From NCBI RefSeq assembly GCF_023554255.2, contig NZ_JAMJWD020000002.1, positions 737,435 to 801,434 on the forward strand: a stretch of DNA of 64,000 nt. Direction: 5' to 3'. Source of the DNA: Phyllobacterium sp. 21LDTY02-6. GTDB taxonomy: Bacteria > Pseudomonadota > Alphaproteobacteria > Rhizobiales > Rhizobiaceae. The notes below the pieces were generated by a model. The model ran no database searches. It was not told the DNA's origin and worked only from the letters and a program-made list of their open reading frames with translations. This document shows, one piece after another, positions 26,500 to 36,254 of the stretch. Each line of letters begins with the position of its first letter. Within the stretch, counting starts at the first letter, position 1. Made by a program: the position numbers and the translations under genes.

Positions 26500-26526
26500 A
26501 ACCGCCGCGCCCCAGGTGCGGCGGTT
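26500..26526. terminator. Bidirectional terminator between mmsA and the GntR gene
   Basis: AACCGCCGC (26500-26508) pairs exactly with GCGGCGGTT (26518-26526) around a nine-base loop. It lies between two convergent genes. Confidence 0.65.
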
Positions 26527-26537
26527 TCCGCTTGCCT

Positions 26538-27191
26538 TCAGGGTGCCAAAGCTCGCAAATGTTCGATCAGGCGCGACACCGCAGCCACCGCACCATCGAC
26601 GTCCCGCCGGATGACCGCATCGATCAATGCCCTGTGCGCATCGACCGAATGCTGCAGGCTACCCGGACGCTGAAGGCGGAACCAGAAGCGCCGGCTATGG
26701 GTCTGCAGCGGTGCCGCAAGCCGTGCAGCGAAGACGTTTCCGGCGGCCTGTCCGAGAGCGATGTCGAGCGTCTTGTCCGCCACGAGGAAGCCGCCGACGT
26801 CATTCGTGGCAACGGCGGCCGCCATGGCAGCGGCGGATTGCTTGAGCCTGTTGAAATGAAGTTCGGCGCCGAACTGGGCCGCGCCTCGAGCCAGCACCTT
26901 CTCCGCGCCCTCGCGCGCATCGAGCACCTTGCCGAAATCCTGCGGGTTGAGCGCTGCGATGGCTATGCCGGAGCGTGGCCGCACTTCCATCAGCCCCTCC
27001 CATGCAAGCTTCTGGACCGCCTCCCGCACCGGCGTGCGGCCCATTTCGGTGATATCGATGAGCGCGCGCTCGTTGACGACGGCTCCGGGCTCGAGCTGCA
27101 AGGTAACGATCAGTTCCTCGATCTGCCGATAGGCGAGTTCCGCCTGGCTCTCTCCCGTCTGAACCGTGGTTTCACCAATATTCTGCAGCAT
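26538..27191 (-). CDS. GntR family regulator (FadR/FCD type)
   Basis: This 217-residue regulator has a GntR winged helix (LAYRQIEELIVTLQLEPGAVVNERALID, with recognition helix GRTPVREAVQKLAWEGLMEVRPRSGI) and a C-terminal all-helical FCD effector domain (EGAEKVLARGAAQF; DAHRALIDAVIRRDVDGA). Start ATG 27191 gives a normal length, although the frame stays open far upstream. It is divergent from the D-amino-acid dehydrogenase and epimerase genes, a set that matches hydroxyproline catabolism in rhizobia, where a GntR repressor (HypR) acts. A 7-bp-arm palindrome upstream is the probable operator. Confidence 0.88.
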   Translation of the reverse strand: MLQNIGETTVQTGESQAELAYRQIEELIVTLQLEPGAVVNERALIDITEMGRTPVREAVQKLAWEGLMEVRPRSGIAIAALNPQDFGKVLDAREGAEKVLARGAAQFGAELHFNRLKQSAAAMAAAVATNDVGGFLVADKTLDIALGQAAGNVFAARLAAPLQTHSRRFWFRLQRPGSLQHSVDAHRALIDAVIRRDVDGAVAAVSRLIEHLRALAP

Positions 27192-27513
27192 TGATCCAAT
27201 CCCCCGTGGATTGACACTAACATCAGTATAGATATATTTCTGATATATCAACAGCGGCCCGGTTACCATGGTCAGGCACGAACAAAAATGCAAACCCAAT
27301 ACGCCGCCCATGATATGCCTCATCATGCGGAAATGGAACGGCGCTTTCCCGTGCTTGATGTCGTGGTAAATCTCGTGCAAAAGACAGGCGCTGCTAGGCG
27401 TTGTGCATCCGGTGCAACGGCTGGTGCTGCGGATCGAAGCGCAGCGAGCGGCAGCCGGAACCCGTTTTGCGCCCCGACGCTGGTCGCAACTATTTCCATG
27501 GGATGTCTCCGCC
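27192..27513. promoter_or_regulatory. Divergent control region of the hydroxyproline-type cluster
   Basis: This 322-base gap separates the GntR gene from the dehydrogenase gene. GATATAT-N5-ATATATC at 27231-27249 is a strong candidate GntR operator, 40 bases before the GntR start. Open frames run through the region on both strands but have low-complexity, unlikely translations. I see no RNA gene. Confidence 0.55.
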
Positions 27514-28752
27514 TTGGACAGTGAGATCCTCATCATTGGTGCCGGCATTGTCGGCATTGCCGCGGCCGCCCGTCTTGCCGAGGAAGGCCACCGCGTGCTT
27601 GTCGTCGACGAGCAGGGCATCTGCGAGGGCACGAGTTCGGGCAATGCCGGGGCGTTGGCCTTCTCCGATATCCTGCCGATGGCTTCCAAAGGCATTCTTG
27701 CGAAAGTTCCGGGATGGCTCGTGGACCCGCTCGGGCCCTTCACCATAAGGCCGTCCTACATGCCGCAGCTGGCGCCATGGCTCTACCGCTTCTGGCGGGC
27801 GAGCCGTCCGGCAATGCTGGCGGCAACGGCGCGGACGCAAGGGGAAATGATGCGCCTCGCGGAGCCGGAATTCCTCGAACTGGCCGAGCGCGCCGGTATT
27901 GCCGGCATGATAAGACATGACGGATCGCTGGAGCTTTACGAAAGCGAAAGGGAATGGAACGCTTCCCTTCCGGGCTGGGACGTCCGCCGCGAGGCCGGGA
28001 TAGGTTTCCGGCATCTGCGTGGCAATGCGCTGGAAGAATGCCAGCCCGGGCTCGACAGGCGTTTCATCATTGGTACCTTCGTCCCCGGCTGGAAGACCGT
28101 CAGCGACCCGAAGCAGATCGGCAAGGGCCTGTGGGACCATGCGCAGCGTCTCGGCGCGGTATTTCGCCAGGCGCGGGCCATGTCGGTGGAGCACGCGCCA
28201 GCGGGGGCACAGGCGACGATGGCGGATGGCAGCATCCTGCGCGCAGGCAAGATCGTCGTCGCGGCAGGGGCCTGGTCGCACCGTCTCGCAAAGGGGCTTG
28301 GCGATATCATACCGCTCGAAACGGAGCGGGGTTACAATACGACGCTTCCCGCCGGTGCCTTCGACCTGCGCAGGCAGTTGATCTTTTCCGGCCATGGCTT
28401 TGTCGTTACCCCGCTGGAAACCGGCATTCGCGTCGGCGGAGCGGTCGAGCTTGGCGGATTGGCGCTTCCCCCGAATTACGCCCGTGCGGCCGCGATGCTG
28501 TCCAAGGCGCAGAAATTCCTGCCCGGCCTCAAATCCGAGGGCGGGCGCCAATGGATGGGCTACAGGCCGTCCTTGCCGGATTCGCTGCCGGTCATCGGCC
28601 GCTCCCGCAATTCGCCGCACGTGCTCTATGCCTTCGGGCATGGGCATCTCGGGCTGACGCAATCGGCCGCGACGGCGCGGCTCGTCGGCGATCTTGTTGC
28701 CGGCAGGCAGCCGGCGATCGCACTCGATCCATTCAATCCGCAAAGGTTCTGA
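27514..28752 (+). CDS. FAD-dependent D-amino-acid (D-hydroxyproline) dehydrogenase
   Basis: This 412-residue DadA/DAAO-family flavoprotein has the FAD motif GAGIVGIAAAARLAEEGHRVLVVDE (GxGxxG at residues 7-12) and the C-terminal GHGHLGLTQSAATARLVGDL. It probably oxidises cis-4-hydroxy-D-proline, the product of the epimerase encoded eight bases downstream, to pyrroline-4-hydroxy-2-carboxylate, passing electrons to the respiratory chain. No ATG fits the start; TTG 27514 gives MDSEILIIGAG and is preferred, while the frame extends to ATG 27403 with unlikely sequence. Generic D-amino-acid dehydrogenase activity is the alternative. Confidence 0.83.
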   Translation: MDSEILIIGAGIVGIAAAARLAEEGHRVLVVDEQGICEGTSSGNAGALAFSDILPMASKGILAKVPGWLVDPLGPFTIRPSYMPQLAPWLYRFWRASRPAMLAATARTQGEMMRLAEPEFLELAERAGIAGMIRHDGSLELYESEREWNASLPGWDVRREAGIGFRHLRGNALEECQPGLDRRFIIGTFVPGWKTVSDPKQIGKGLWDHAQRLGAVFRQARAMSVEHAPAGAQATMADGSILRAGKIVVAAGAWSHRLAKGLGDIIPLETERGYNTTLPAGAFDLRRQLIFSGHGFVVTPLETGIRVGGAVELGGLALPPNYARAAAMLSKAQKFLPGLKSEGGRQWMGYRPSLPDSLPVIGRSRNSPHVLYAFGHGHLGLTQSAATARLVGDLVAGRQPAIALDPFNPQRF

Positions 28753-28759
28753 GGTTCCC

Positions 28760-29761
28760 ATGGCACGACATTCCTTCTTCTGCGTAGACGGCCATACCTG
28801 CGGCAATCCCGTCCGGCTCGTCGCCGGCGGCGGGCCCAATCTCCAGGGCGCGACAATGATGGAAAAGCGGGCGCACTTCCTCAGGGAGTTCGACTGGATA
28901 CGCACGGGCCTGATGTTCGAGCCGCGCGGCCACGACATGATGTCCGGCTCCATCCTCTATCCGCCGACGCGCGATGATTGCGACGTCGCGATATTGTTCA
29001 TCGAGACTTCCGGCTGCCTGCCGATGTGCGGTCATGGAACGATCGGCACCGTGACCATGGCCATCGAGCACGGTCTGGTCCAGCCCAAGACGCCAGGTGT
29101 CCTGCGGCTCGATACGCCGGCAGGGCTCGTCGTCGCCGAATACGAGCAAGAGGGCCAATACGTAACCCGCGTCCGCCTGACCAATGTGCCGGCTTTTCTC
29201 TATGCCGAAGGGCTCGAAGTCGAGTGCCCGGACCTCGGGCGGCTGGTCGTCGATGTGGCCTATGGCGGCAATTTCTATGCCATCATAGAACCGCAGGAGA
29301 ATTACCGCGACATGGCGGATTACAGGGCGATCGACCTGATCGGCTGGAGCCCGGTTCTGCGCGAGCGGCTCAATGCGGCCTACAAATTCCAGCATCCGGA
29401 AAAGGCCGATATCAACGCCCTCAGCCACATCCTGTGGACCGGCGCGCCGACCAATCCCCAGGCGCATGCGCGCAATGCGGTGTTCTACGGAGACAAGGCC
29501 ATCGACCGCTCGCCATGCGGCACGGGCACGTCGGCCCGGATGGCGCAACTGGCCGCGAAGGGGAAACTCGCGGTTGGCCAGGAGTTCGTCCATGAATCGA
29601 TCATCGGTTCGCTGTTCCACGGCCGGGTGGAGGGCGAGGCCAGCGTGGGCGAAAAAGGCGCCATCATCCCCTCGATTGCAGGCTGGGCGTGCATGACCGG
29701 CTACAACACAATCTTTATTGACGACAGGGATCCTTTTGCCCACGGTTTTGTGGTCAAATGA
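28760..29761 (+). CDS. 4-hydroxyproline 2-epimerase (proline racemase family)
   Basis: This 333-residue enzyme interconverts trans-4-hydroxy-L-proline and cis-4-hydroxy-D-proline. Both catalytic cysteines are present: Cys90 in PMCGHGTIG and Cys253 in RSPCGTGTSARMA. That separates it from trans-3-hydroxyproline dehydratases, which have Thr at the second place. The sequence is very close, from memory, to Brucella PrpA, which has been called both proline racemase and hydroxyproline epimerase. The ATG at 28760 follows GAGGTT. With the preceding dehydrogenase and GntR gene it forms the first half of hydroxyproline breakdown; deaminase and ketoglutarate-semialdehyde dehydrogenase genes are not here. 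Confidence 0.88.
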   Translation: MARHSFFCVDGHTCGNPVRLVAGGGPNLQGATMMEKRAHFLREFDWIRTGLMFEPRGHDMMSGSILYPPTRDDCDVAILFIETSGCLPMCGHGTIGTVTMAIEHGLVQPKTPGVLRLDTPAGLVVAEYEQEGQYVTRVRLTNVPAFLYAEGLEVECPDLGRLVVDVAYGGNFYAIIEPQENYRDMADYRAIDLIGWSPVLRERLNAAYKFQHPEKADINALSHILWTGAPTNPQAHARNAVFYGDKAIDRSPCGTGTSARMAQLAAKGKLAVGQEFVHESIIGSLFHGRVEGEASVGEKGAIIPSIAGWACMTGYNTIFIDDRDPFAHGFVVK

Positions 29762-29828
29762 CCGAATGTTGGCCGGTGTCTGAAATTAAGGCAGTGCTGG
29801 TGAATTAATCTCATATCCGTCCATTCAT

Positions 29829-29970
29829 AGGGCAAAAAACTATAAGGCATGTCAAATTTGGTGAAAAAATTCTTCAAATGTGTGCAAGCAAATAAATGTG
29901 TGCCGAATGGGGCAAAAAATGAGTTGCTTTCTTTAGCGCAAAGGGTAGGTGTATCGCGTGGGGCAAAAGA
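29829..29970. promoter_or_regulatory. Three GGGCAAAA motifs in the AT-rich leader of the liv operon
   Basis: The 268-base gap before livH is clearly AT-richer than its surroundings. GGGCAAAAAAC (29829-29839), GGGGCAAAAAAT (29909-29920) and GGGGCAAAAGA (29960-29970) repeat the same core in the same direction. They may be binding sites or an mRNA-level control element such as sRNA target sites; no factor can be named. Confidence 0.4.
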
Positions 29971-30029
29971 CAAATCGGATAAGAAAATCCGAATAAGAAT
30001 TTCCCAATAAAACGAGGGGTATCGTTGCA

Positions 30030-30938
30030 ATGGAGTATTTCATCCAGCAATCGATCAATGGGTTGACGCTTGGTTCCATCTACGGCCTGATCGCCATTGG
30101 TTACACGATGGTTTACGGCATTATCGGCATGATCAACTTCGCGCATGGCGACGTTTTCATGCTGGGCGCCTTCATGGCCATGATCGTTTTTCTTGCTCTT
30201 GTCACATTCCTCGGCGGTGTGCCGGTCGTCATAGCGCTGCTGCTGATGATGATCGTGGCAATGCTGCTGACGGGCCTGTGGAGCTGGACCATCGAGCGGC
30301 TGGCCTACAGGCCGTTGCGCGGATCGTTCCGGCTGGCGCCGCTCATCACTGCCATCGGCATGTCGATCGCGCTTTCGAACTTCGTCCAGGTCACGCAGGG
30401 CCCGCGCAACAAGCCGATCCCCCCGCTGGTCAATGGCGGCATCATCATTCCCGGCACCAGCATCAGCATCGCCTACAAGCAGATGGTGATCATCATCGTC
30501 ACGGCAGTGCTGCTGGCGGCCTTCTGGTACCTGGTCAACAAGACCACGCTCGGACGCGCGCAGCGCTCCTGCGAGCAGGACCGCAAGATGGCGGCATTGC
30601 TCGGTGTCGACGTCGACAAGACAATCTCCATGACCTTTGTCATGGGCGCCATGCTCGCCGCCGTCGCCGGTACGCTTTACCTGATGTTCTACGGCGTCAT
30701 CTCGTTCACGGACGGCTTCACGCCCGGTGTCAAGGCGTTCACGGCGGCTGTTCTGGGCGGTATCGGCTCCCTGCCCGGCGCGGTCATAGGCGGATTGCTG
30801 ATCGGCCTGATCGAGGCGCTGTGGTCGGCATATTTCTCGATCGACTACAAGGACGTTGCAGCCTTCTCCATTCTCGCGATCGTGCTCATCTTCCTGCCGT
30901 CCGGCATTCTTGGCCGGCCTGAAGTCGAAAAGGTTTAA
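30030..30938 (+). CDS. livH: Branched-chain amino-acid ABC transporter permease LivH
   Basis: This 302-residue inner-membrane permease has about eight hydrophobic segments. The LivH signature is at the start ([43 protein letters not shown]) and the ATPase-contact EAA-like loop is at [21 protein letters not shown]. It forms a channel with LivM for leucine, isoleucine and valine or related amino acids delivered by LivK. GAGGGGT precedes the start. It leads livH-livM-livG-livF-DUF6867-livK, all on the same strand. Confidence 0.95.
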   Translation: MEYFIQQSINGLTLGSIYGLIAIGYTMVYGIIGMINFAHGDVFMLGAFMAMIVFLALVTFLGGVPVVIALLLMMIVAMLLTGLWSWTIERLAYRPLRGSFRLAPLITAIGMSIALSNFVQVTQGPRNKPIPPLVNGGIIIPGTSISIAYKQMVIIIVTAVLLAAFWYLVNKTTLGRAQRSCEQDRKMAALLGVDVDKTISMTFVMGAMLAAVAGTLYLMFYGVISFTDGFTPGVKAFTAAVLGGIGSLPGAVIGGLLIGLIEALWSAYFSIDYKDVAAFSILAIVLIFLPSGILGRPEVEKV

Positions 30939-30942
30939 GCGC

Positions 30943-32339
30943 ATGGCCGATACTCAAGTTTCAGGTCGGAGCCCCGTATTCGCCAAGGCGATCAAGGAGG
31001 GCTTCGTCGCCGGTGCGCTTGCCCTCGGGCTCTTCCTTCTCATCGTCGGCTTCAGGACCGACCAGAACATCCGCAACGAGCTGGTGCTGACGCAGAGATG
31101 GGGTCTCCTCGCCATCTTCGTCCTCATCGCCGCTGTCGGCCGTTTCCTGCTGACTGCCTATATCACGCCATGGTTTGCTGCCCGCAGCAGGACGAAGCGC
31201 GTTGCGGCTGTCAGGGAGCCGTCCAGCATACGGAAATACTTCCCGAAGATCGGCCTGCTGCTGCTGTTTCTCTATCCCTTTGTCGTGATCGGCGTCCTTG
31301 CCGCCTATAATGGCTCCTGGATGGGAGGGCTGCAGGGTTCGCTGAAATATGTCGACAATTTCGGCATCCAGATACTGATCTATGTGATGCTGGCCTGGGG
31401 GTTGAACATCGTCGTCGGCCTCGCCGGCCTGCTGGATCTCGGCTACGTGGCCTTCTACGCCGTCGGCGCCTATTCCTATGCGCTGCTTTCGGCCCAGTTC
31501 GGCCTGTCCTTCTGGCTGCTTCTGCCGATGGCCGGCATATTCGCGGCCTTGTGGGGCATCATGCTCGGTTTCCCCGTGCTGCGCCTGCGCGGCGACTATC
31601 TTGCCATCGTCACGCTGGCGTTCGGCGAGATCATCCGTCTCGTGCTGATCAACTGGACGGTGGTTACCAAGGGCACGTTCGGCATCTCCGGCATCGCCAA
31701 GGCAACGCTGTTCGGCATCCCCTTCACTGCCGGCGACGGCGGTTTCGCCAAGACCTTCGGATTGCCGATGTCCGGCGTCTACTACAAGATATTCCTCTAT
31801 TACCTGATCCTTCTGCTTGCGCTGCTGACCGCCTGGGTCACGATCCGGCTGCGGCGCATGCCGATCGGACGCGCCTGGGAAGCATTGCGCGAAGACGAGA
31901 TCGCCTGCCGCTCGCTCGGCATCAACACGACCACCACAAAGCTGACCGCCTTTGCCACCGGCGCCATGTTCGGCGGTTTTGCGGGGTCGTTCTTCGCAGC
32001 CCGCCAGGGCTTCGTCAGCCCGGAAAGCTTCGTCTTCCTCGAATCCGCCATCATCCTGGCCATCGTCGTCCTTGGCGGCATGGGTTCGCTGGTCGGCATC
32101 GCTGTCGCCGCTGCGGTAATGATCGGCGGCACGGAGCTGCTGCGTGAACTTGAATTCCTGAAGCGCATATTCGGCAATGATTTCACGCCCGAGCTTTACC
32201 GCATGCTGCTCTTCGGTCTCGCGATGATCGTGGTGATGGTGTGGAAGCCGCGCGGCTTCGTCGGCAATCGAGAACCGAGCGCGTTCCTGCACAAACGCAA
32301 GATGGTTTCGAGCGAATTTACGAAAGAAGGGCACGGCTG

Positions 32340-32340
<1 letters not shown>
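30943..32340 (+). CDS. livM: Branched-chain amino-acid ABC transporter permease LivM
   Basis: This 465-residue permease is longer than the usual 320-430 residues because of an N-terminal part with two or three extra membrane segments (about residues 20-125). The core has the LivM motifs [28 protein letters not shown] and the cytoplasmic loop [21 protein letters not shown] long N-terminal DUF3382-like extension is known in LivM of several proteobacteria. The start at 30943 lies four bases after livH. Its stop overlaps the livG start (TGATG), so translation is probably coupled. Confidence 0.95.
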
Positions 32341-33754
<1,414 letters not shown>

Positions 33755-33755
<1 letters not shown>

Positions 33756-34486
33756 TGTCACAGGAAAAAGCCCTTCTCAGCGTTGAGAACGTCGAGACCT
33801 ATTACGGCAATATCCGCGCCCTGAGCGGCGTGAGCGTCCACGCCGATCCCGGCGAGATCGTCACGCTCATCGGCGCGAACGGCGCCGGCAAGTCGACCCT
33901 CATGATGACCATATTCGGCATGCCGCGCGCGCGTACCGGCCGCATTGTCTTCGACGGCAAGGACATCACGCAGCTGCCGGCGCATGAGATCGCCAGGCTG
34001 CGTATCGCGCAGTCGCCCGAAGGAAGGCGCATTTTCCCGCGCATGACGGTGCAGGAAAACCTGCAGATGGGTGCCGGCCTCGACAAGATGGAATATTATG
34101 ACGAGGACGTGCGCATGGTCTTCGATCTGTTCCCGCGGCTCAAGGAGCGTATCAACCAGCGCGGCGGCACATTGTCCGGCGGCGAGCAGCAGATGCTGGC
34201 GATAGGGCGGGCGCTGATGGCGCGGCCGCGGCTGCTCCTGCTCGACGAACCCTCGCTCGGCCTTGCGCCGCTCATCATCAAGCATATTTTCGAGGCGATC
34301 AAGGAACTGAACAAGAGTACCGGGCTCACCGTGTTCCTCGTGGAGCAGAACGCATTCGGCGCATTGAAACTGGCGGATCGGGGATATGTCATGGTCAATG
34401 GAATTGTCACGATGAGCGGTTCCAGCAAGGACCTCCTCGCCAATCCGGAAGTTCGTGCAGCCTACCTCGAAGGCGGACGCCACTAG
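33755..34486 (+). CDS. livF: Branched-chain amino-acid ABC transporter ATPase LivF
   Basis: This 243-residue ATPase is the second energising subunit. It has Walker A GANGAGKST, QSPEGRRIFPRMTVQENL typical of LivF, signature LSGGEQQMLAIGRALMARP and Walker B LLLLDEPSLGLAP. Length and end are normal, unlike LivG. Its ATG overlaps the livG stop (TAATG). It is followed at 19 bases by the DUF6867 gene. Confidence 0.95.
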
Positions 34487-34505
34487 AAGCCGCAAGGAGA
34501 AAGCC

Positions 34506-34859
34506 ATGCAAGGCATTTTGTACGAAGAACCCTCCATCTGGCTGTTCATCCTCGTTACCTGCATCATGGGCGGCTGGGCCGCGTGGATGGCGGGACGCGC
34601 CTGTGCCAAGACATGGCGGCCGCTTCCCATCCTGCTGTTCTACATGCTGCTGCTGGGCGTCGGCGTGCGGTTCATCCATTTCGCCCTCTTCGGCGGCACC
34701 ATGCTCACGCTGCACTATTACATAGTCGATACGATCGTGCTCCTGATCATCGGAACACTCGGCTATCGCTATACCCGCACGAACCAGATGGTTCGCCAGT
34801 ATCATTGGCTCTACGAGAAAACTTCTCCATTCGGATGGAGAGAAAAAACAGGAGCTTGA
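34506..34859 (+). CDS. DUF6867 membrane protein of the liv operon
   Basis: This 117-residue protein has three hydrophobic segments (about residues 10-30, 39-62 and 68-90) and begins MQGILYEEPSIWLFILVTCIMGG. It matches the DUF6867 family, which from memory sits between livF and livK in many rhizobia. AAGGAG at 34494-34499 fixes the start. Function is unknown; the constant gene context suggests an accessory membrane subunit of the branched-chain amino-acid transporter, which is inference. Confidence 0.75.
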   Translation: MQGILYEEPSIWLFILVTCIMGGWAAWMAGRACAKTWRPLPILLFYMLLLGVGVRFIHFALFGGTMLTLHYYIVDTIVLLIIGTLGYRYTRTNQMVRQYHWLYEKTSPFGWREKTGA

Positions 34860-34984
34860 TCTATCTCGCTGGTGCGAAATGAATCAGCGTGACAACGGCC
34901 GGGAAATCGGCAAATGTAATCTTCAAGCGATGCGGAACCATCGCGAGGGGTTTGGCAAATAGCTAGGAAAATGGGAGTTTTCAA

Positions 34985-36103
34985 ATGAAGAAGTCACTGT
35001 TCTCAGGCGTAGCGCTTGCTGCGATGCTCGCCCTGAGCGGTCAGGCCTATGCTGACCTTCTGATCGCGGTCGGCGCTCCGCTGACGGGTCCGAACGCAGC
35101 ATTCGGCGCACAGATACAGAAGGGCGCGGAAGCAGCGATCGCCGAGATCAATGCAGCCGGCGGCATCAATGGCGAGCAGGTCAAGATCACACTTGGCGAC
35201 GACGTTTCCGACCCGAAGCAGGGCATCTCGGTCGCCAACAAATTCGTCGCGGACGGTGTGAAGTTCGTCATCGGCCACTTCAACTCGGGCGTTTCCATCC
35301 CGGCGTCGGAAGTCTATGCCGAAAACGGCATCCTGGAGGTAACGCCTGCCGCAACCAATCCGGTGTTCACGGAACGCGGCCTGTGGAACACGTTCCGCAC
35401 ATGCGGCCGCGATGACCAGCAGGGCATCGTCGCCGGCGGCTACATCGCCGAGAAGTTCAAGGACGCGAAGATCGCCGTCGTCCACGACAAGACGCCTTAT
35501 GGCCAAGGCCTGGCTGACGAAACCAAGAAGACCTTGAATTCCAAGGGCGTCACCGAGGCTCTCTACGAGGGCGTGAACGTCGGCGACAAGGACTTCTCCG
35601 CCCTTATCGCCAAGGCAAAACAGGCCGGCGTTACCGTTCTCTACTGGGGCGGCCTGCACACCGAAGCCGGCCTGATCATCCGCCAGTTGGCCGATCAGGG
35701 CCTCAAGGTCACCTTCATCTCCGGTGACGGCATCGTTTCCAACGAACTCGCCTCGATCGCCGGCGACGCAGTGGAAGGCACGCTCAACACGTTCGGTCCC
35801 GACCCCAGCAAGAACCCGGCCAACAAGGAGCTGGTCGAGAAGTTCCGCGCCCAGGGCTTCGAGCCGGAAGCCTACACGCTCTACTCCTATGCTGCCGCAC
35901 AGGTCATCGCTGCCGCTGCAACCGCAGCCAAGTCCAATGACCCTGAGGCTGTCGGAAAGGCGATGAAGGAAAGCGGCCCGTTCAAGACCGTTCTGGGCGA
36001 CCTCGCCTTCGACGAGAAGGGCGATCCCAAGCTACCGGGCTACGTCATGTATGAGTGGAAGAAGGACGCCGACGGCAAGTTCTCCTACCAGCAGCAGATG
36101 TAA
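34985..36103 (+). CDS. livK: Branched-chain amino-acid ABC transporter binding protein
   Basis: This 372-residue periplasmic protein has a signal peptide (residues 1-23, [23 protein letters not shown]) and a two-lobe Leu/Ile/Val-binding fold. Typical stretches are [36 protein letters not shown], the ligand-contact region [19 protein letters not shown], and [21 protein letters not shown]. It captures the amino acid and hands it to LivHM. It closes the liv operon and is followed by a clear terminator. A separate promoter in the 125-base gap before it is likely, because binding proteins are needed in excess. Confidence 0.95.
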   Translation: MKKSLFSGVALAAMLALSGQAYADLLIAVGAPLTGPNAAFGAQIQKGAEAAIAEINAAGGINGEQVKITLGDDVSDPKQGISVANKFVADGVKFVIGHFNSGVSIPASEVYAENGILEVTPAATNPVFTERGLWNTFRTCGRDDQQGIVAGGYIAEKFKDAKIAVVHDKTPYGQGLADETKKTLNSKGVTEALYEGVNVGDKDFSALIAKAKQAGVTVLYWGGLHTEAGLIIRQLADQGLKVTFISGDGIVSNELASIAGDAVEGTLNTFGPDPSKNPANKELVEKFRAQGFEPEAYTLYSYAAAQVIAAAATAAKSNDPEAVGKAMKESGPFKTVLGDLAFDEKGDPKLPGYVMYEWKKDADGKFSYQQQM

Positions 36104-36121
36104 TTTTCATCCTGCCACTTA

Positions 36122-36151
36122 AAAATGCCCGGCCATTGCGCCGGGCATTTT
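36122..36151 (+). terminator. Rho-independent terminator after livK
   Basis: AAAATGCCCGG (36122-36132) pairs exactly with CCGGGCATTTT (36141-36151) across an eight-base loop, ending in T residues. Confidence 0.9.
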
Positions 36152-36254
36152 GCTATTGGAAAATTCGATTTCCTCAATATAGTTTGTTTGCACTGCAACA
36201 TAGTGTCGGCGCCATTGCCGTCTGCCTTATATCATTGCGCCCCGGAGTTCCGTT

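Noticed and set aside
24960-26501. A 513-codon open frame on the minus strand over mmsA, and similar long minus-strand frames over lysine dehydrogenase, the dehydrogenase at 27.5-28.7 kb and livM
   Set aside because: They mirror real plus-strand genes, give His/Arg/Asp-rich translations without motifs, and lack ribosome sites. GC-rich codon use leaves the opposite strand open.
27288-27524. A 78-codon plus-strand ORF before the D-amino-acid dehydrogenase
   Set aside because: It has no ribosome site, an alanine/arginine-rich unlikely composition, and overlaps the probable TTG start and leader of the next gene.
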